Assembly: GCA_021804455.1 (NCBI GenBank)
Contig: JAJZHT010000061.1
Coordinates: 1 to 6,984, forward strand
Source: Pseudomonadota bacterium
GTDB taxonomy: Bacteria; Pseudomonadota; Alphaproteobacteria; Paracaedibacterales; CAIULA01
Direction: 5' to 3'
Length of the DNA: 6,984 nucleotides
A program made the translations under genes and the position numbers. Under the pieces are notes generated by a model. It saw nothing but the letters and a program-made list of their open reading frames with translations, was not told where the DNA came from and made no database searches. This document shows positions 4,958 through 6,984 of this stretch, one piece after another (position 1 is the stretch's first letter; each line of letters opens with the position of its first letter).

Positions 4958-6211
4958 ATGCAATCTGACTCTGCCAAGCCAAACTCCGATCTTCTTCATT
5001 CTTCTCAACCTATTCCCCAAACCGTTTGGACATTAGGGTGGATGATGTTTTTGATCAATCTTTCCTTCGTTATGATCTATAGTTTTTCAGGTATTTACTT
5101 AAAAACACTTTTAGGTATTGCTACAACCTGGATTGGTTTCTTGGAAGGAATGGCGGAAGCTTCTTCCTATGCGATGAAGCTTTTATCGGGTATGTTCAGC
5201 GATTATTTAAGGCGCCGTAAGCCGGTGATGATTTTTGGCTATATGCTCTCGGTTTTCAGTCGACCCATCTTGGCGATGTCTGCTTCCTTTGGCCTGGTGT
5301 TTACAGCGCGTCTCATGGAACGCTTGGGAAATGGCATTCAGGCCACCCCTAGGGACGCTATGGTAGCGGATGTTGCTCCCCCCAAACGTATTGGAGCCTC
5401 GTATGGACTTAAACGGAGTTTAGCGACCGCTGGATCATTTTTTGGGGCTATTTTTGGCATTTTAGCCATGATCGCAACAGGCAATAATTATCAACACGTC
5501 TTTTGGCTTGCTTCTATTCCAGCCTTAATGGCTTTCTCGATTTTACTCCTTGTAGTCAAAGAACCCAAGCGCTTTGACCACCCAGCTGTTTCTGCGGAAG
5601 TTCCCTTGCCAGCTCCCAAAAGACGCCAGCGCATTCAATTATCAAACTTTTCCCTTCTGGGGCAATCGTTCTGGTTATTAATGGCTGTCAATGCCATCTT
5701 CATGCTTTCCCGTATGAGTGAGACCTTTCTTATTTTACACGCCCACAGCAATTTTGGTTTGGTAACAACGTACGCCCCCGCCGTGATGATGGTGTTTAAT
5801 GCGGGATGGTGCGCAGCTTCGTATCCTGTGGGTGTTTTGGCCGATCGTATGAATCGTTATTGGTTCTTGGCGATTGGTATTATTTTTATCGTTCTTGCGG
5901 ATTTAATCCTGGCCAGCGCGAATTCATTAACCGTGGTTTTTATAGGAATTATTTTTTGGGGGATCCAATATGGCATTACCCAAAACATTTTTACATCTCT
6001 CATTGCCGAAACAGTTCCTGAAGACCTAAGGGGAACCGGGTTTGGATGCTATTATATTATCAGCGCTATATCGGCCCTTTTATCGGATATCTGTGCTGGA
6101 AATATTGCCCACCATTATGGCGAAGCAAGAGCCTTTATCGCCAGTGGTATTGTTGCTTTGGTGTCCTTATTGGCGTTAATTGTTATTATGGGATACAAGA
6201 AAAGAAAGTAA
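4958..6211 (+). CDS. Major facilitator superfamily transporter, substrate unknown
   Basis: A 417-residue inner-membrane protein with about twelve predicted helices: roughly 25-47, 54-78, 90-107, 108-120, 153-172, 180-200, 234-260, 270-293, 302-319, 324-345, 360-384 and 391-411. A charged cytoplasmic loop (about 201-230) lies between the halves. MFS motif A is recognisable as GMFSDYLRRRKPVMIFG at 78-94, with a weaker copy GVLADRMNRYWFLAIG at 292-307. After helix 4, ERLGNGIQATPRDAMVAD at 121-138 closely resembles the R-x-GKGIR-x-PRDA-x-x-AD block of the MJ1317-like MFS group, with Asn for the usual Lys. The soluble N-terminus (1-22) and the basic KKRK tail face the cytoplasm by the usual topology. 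A 118-bp gap without a clear promoter or terminator separates it from ybaB; its Shine-Dalgarno is weak. No substrate can be assigned. Confidence 0.88.
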   Translation: MQSDSAKPNSDLLHSSQPIPQTVWTLGWMMFLINLSFVMIYSFSGIYLKTLLGIATTWIGFLEGMAEASSYAMKLLSGMFSDYLRRRKPVMIFGYMLSVFSRPILAMSASFGLVFTARLMERLGNGIQATPRDAMVADVAPPKRIGASYGLKRSLATAGSFFGAIFGILAMIATGNNYQHVFWLASIPALMAFSILLLVVKEPKRFDHPAVSAEVPLPAPKRRQRIQLSNFSLLGQSFWLLMAVNAIFMLSRMSETFLILHAHSNFGLVTTYAPAVMMVFNAGWCAASYPVGVLADRMNRYWFLAIGIIFIVLADLILASANSLTVVFIGIIFWGIQYGITQNIFTSLIAETVPEDLRGTGFGCYYIISAISALLSDICAGNIAHHYGEARAFIASGIVALVSLLALIVIMGYKKRK

Positions 6212-6245
6212 TGGATAAGCAACGCTGGGGCCTCTCCTTAAGCCC

Positions 6246-6300
6246 ACTTGATTTTCGAGGTGTGGGGAAGGACCGAGAAAAGGGCAGAAGGCAATCAAGT
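6246..6300 (+). repeat. Inverted repeat after the transporter gene, possible terminator
   Basis: ACTTGATT (6246-6253) and AATCAAGT (6293-6300) are perfect reverse complements with a 39-base loop, followed on the plus strand by pyrimidine-rich CTTTCTTTCC. TCAAGTC recurs at 6312-6318, so the 5' arm could pair with either copy. A small CCCT/AGGG hairpin (CCCTTGGTTCCAGGG) lies further right, but its T-run is on the wrong side for plus-strand termination and is an A-run on the minus strand. The 141-bp convergent gap should end both flanking transcripts, yet no classical terminator was found. Confidence 0.3.
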
Positions 6301-6352
6301 CTTTCTTTCCTCAAGTCCTGTTTTTCCCTTGGTTCCAGGGTGGCATTCTGAA

Positions 6353-6871
6353 TCAATATTCGATCTCTCCACTTAGAATCATTTGTTTGGCGACTGCACG
6401 ATTCACGTGATAGTCTGTCATCGCCCGTTTAATTTTTGCTTCCAAGTCAGGATCTTCGTCTTCTTCTTGATTCTGTTTGTGGCTCGCAGGAGGAGAAACA
6501 GTTTTATGGGCTTGCGGCTTTTCATGAAGAACTTTTTTACGTTGAGGGACATTATTCTCATCAAGCTCTAATTCTTCGCTAAAGTTTGCTCCCTTAGCGC
6601 AGTTTTTAATCTTTGAGGAGGGACAATGGCGGATACATGTTCTTTGTAAGTCTTTGTTTTTACAGGAGAAACGTGTGCACTCCTTGTTGCATATTTTCTC
6701 TATTTTTTTCAGGGCTTTTTGGGTTTCTTGACTGTCACCTTCTTTGACCTTTTCCTGGTATTCTTTATAAGCCTGGATAACTTTTGGGCTTGTAGAAGAA
6801 GCTGATGTCGATAAAGTTCCTACCAAACAAAACAGCCCGCTTAACGCTAAAGATTTGAATAAAATTCTCAT
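6353..6871 (-). CDS. Exported six-cysteine protein of unknown function
   Basis: I do not recognise this 172-residue protein. It begins MRILFKSLALSGLFCLVG with a clear Sec signal peptide, likely cut after Ala24 (TSA then SS). The mature part has a helical charged stretch (about 30-60), then six cysteines at 61, 65, 70, 79, 83 and 91 (spacing x3, x4, x8, x3, x7). An even number in an exported domain suggests three disulfides formed in the periplasm or outside. Residues 100-140 are acidic, Pro/Gln-rich and probably disordered. The end, about 143-172, is predicted helical (LEAKIKRAMTDYHVNRAVAK). AAGA about ten bases before the ATG is a weak Shine-Dalgarno. It converges on the transporter gene across 141 bp. 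A secreted or periplasmic host-interaction role is possible but only inferred. Confidence 0.75.
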   Translation of the reverse strand: MRILFKSLALSGLFCLVGTLSTSASSTSPKVIQAYKEYQEKVKEGDSQETQKALKKIEKICNKECTRFSCKNKDLQRTCIRHCPSSKIKNCAKGANFSEELELDENNVPQRKKVLHEKPQAHKTVSPPASHKQNQEEDEDPDLEAKIKRAMTDYHVNRAVAKQMILSGEIEY

Positions 6872-6945
6872 AAAATAATCTTCATAAGTTAGAAACTCTT
6901 ATAAGATGATTTTATCCATGAAGGGTGAATAAAGTATTAACAAAT

Positions 6946-6974
6946 TTGAAATATTCAACGGGGAGACTTTTAAC
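6946..6974 (+). promoter_or_regulatory. Possible outward promoter with small dyad at the window edge
   Basis: On the plus strand TTGAAA (6946-6951) is followed after 17 bases by TTTAAC (6969-6974), five-of-six and four-of-six matches to sigma-70 boxes. It would drive a gene beyond the right edge. The -35 overlaps a dyad TTGAA-ATA-TTCAA (6946-6958) that could bind a regulator. The minus-strand reading, for the six-cysteine gene, offers TTGAAT then TACTTT 16 bases on, which is weaker. Confidence 0.2.
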
Positions 6975-6984
6975 TTAAGATATT

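Noticed and set aside
6046..6351. A 101-codon plus-strand frame overlapping the end of the transporter gene
   Set aside because: Mostly a frame shadow of the transporter gene, with no ribosome binding site and low-complexity composition past 6211.
6353..6445. Possible UBA/CUE-like helical end of the six-cysteine protein
   Set aside because: The helix pattern is only vaguely similar and lacks a clear UBA core motif; it would be over-reading.
6868..6885. A five-codon minus-strand mini-frame (MKIIL, then TGA) overlapping the start of the six-cysteine gene
   Set aside because: Overlapping ATGA start-stop is suggestive of coupling, but so short a frame in AT-rich DNA is expected by chance and has only a distant AAGAG upstream.
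1..6984. CRISPR array, insertion sequence, integrase or phage genes
   Set aside because: No regularly spaced repeats, transposase motifs or terminal inverted repeats with target duplications were seen.

Overview
This window looks like chromosomal housekeeping DNA from a moderately AT-rich alphaproteobacterium. The evidence is the order ffs (4.5S RNA) - dnaX - ybaB, a PlsY next to cmk, an iron-type SodB, and a DnaX with an alphaproteobacterial-looking tau tail. Two secreted proteins of unknown role and the low GC fit a host-associated lineage such as Holosporales or Rickettsiales. That placement is inference from style, not from a marker match.

Layout: the 5' end of cmk (minus strand, cut by the window edge) is divergent from plsY (plus). 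plsY converges, with 5 bp between stop codons, on a minus-strand gene for an exported protein that resembles Bacillus Tgl-type transglutaminases. That gene is divergent from sodB. Between sodB and dnaX lies about 450 bp with no convincing protein gene. It holds a run of strong inverted repeats (one pair with pseudoknot geometry), a terminator-like hairpin, a 12-bp inverted repeat over the probable ffs promoter, and the small SRP RNA gene. dnaX follows 23 bp after the SRP RNA, then ybaB 18 bp later. The usual next gene, recR, is absent; an MFS transporter gene follows instead. The last gene is a minus-strand, exported, six-cysteine protein of unknown function, convergent with the transporter gene.

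Functionally, ffs, dnaX and ybaB probably form one transcription unit (membrane-protein targeting, replication clamp loading, nucleoid association). PlsY makes the first phospholipid acylation product, Cmk makes CDP, and SodB removes superoxide.

Most worth attention: (1) an A9 tract in dnaX directly after an internal AGGAGG and enclosed by a perfect 7-bp stem. Either shifted frame ends within 10 codons, giving a 424-426 aa product, close to the size of E. coli gamma. (2) The Tgl-like exported protein, with Cys and His retained but the usual Glu replaced by His. (3) The structured, apparently non-coding stretch between sodB and ffs. Shine-Dalgarno sequences are clear only for plsY and ybaB; dnaX, sodB, the transporter gene and the Tgl-like gene lack good ones.
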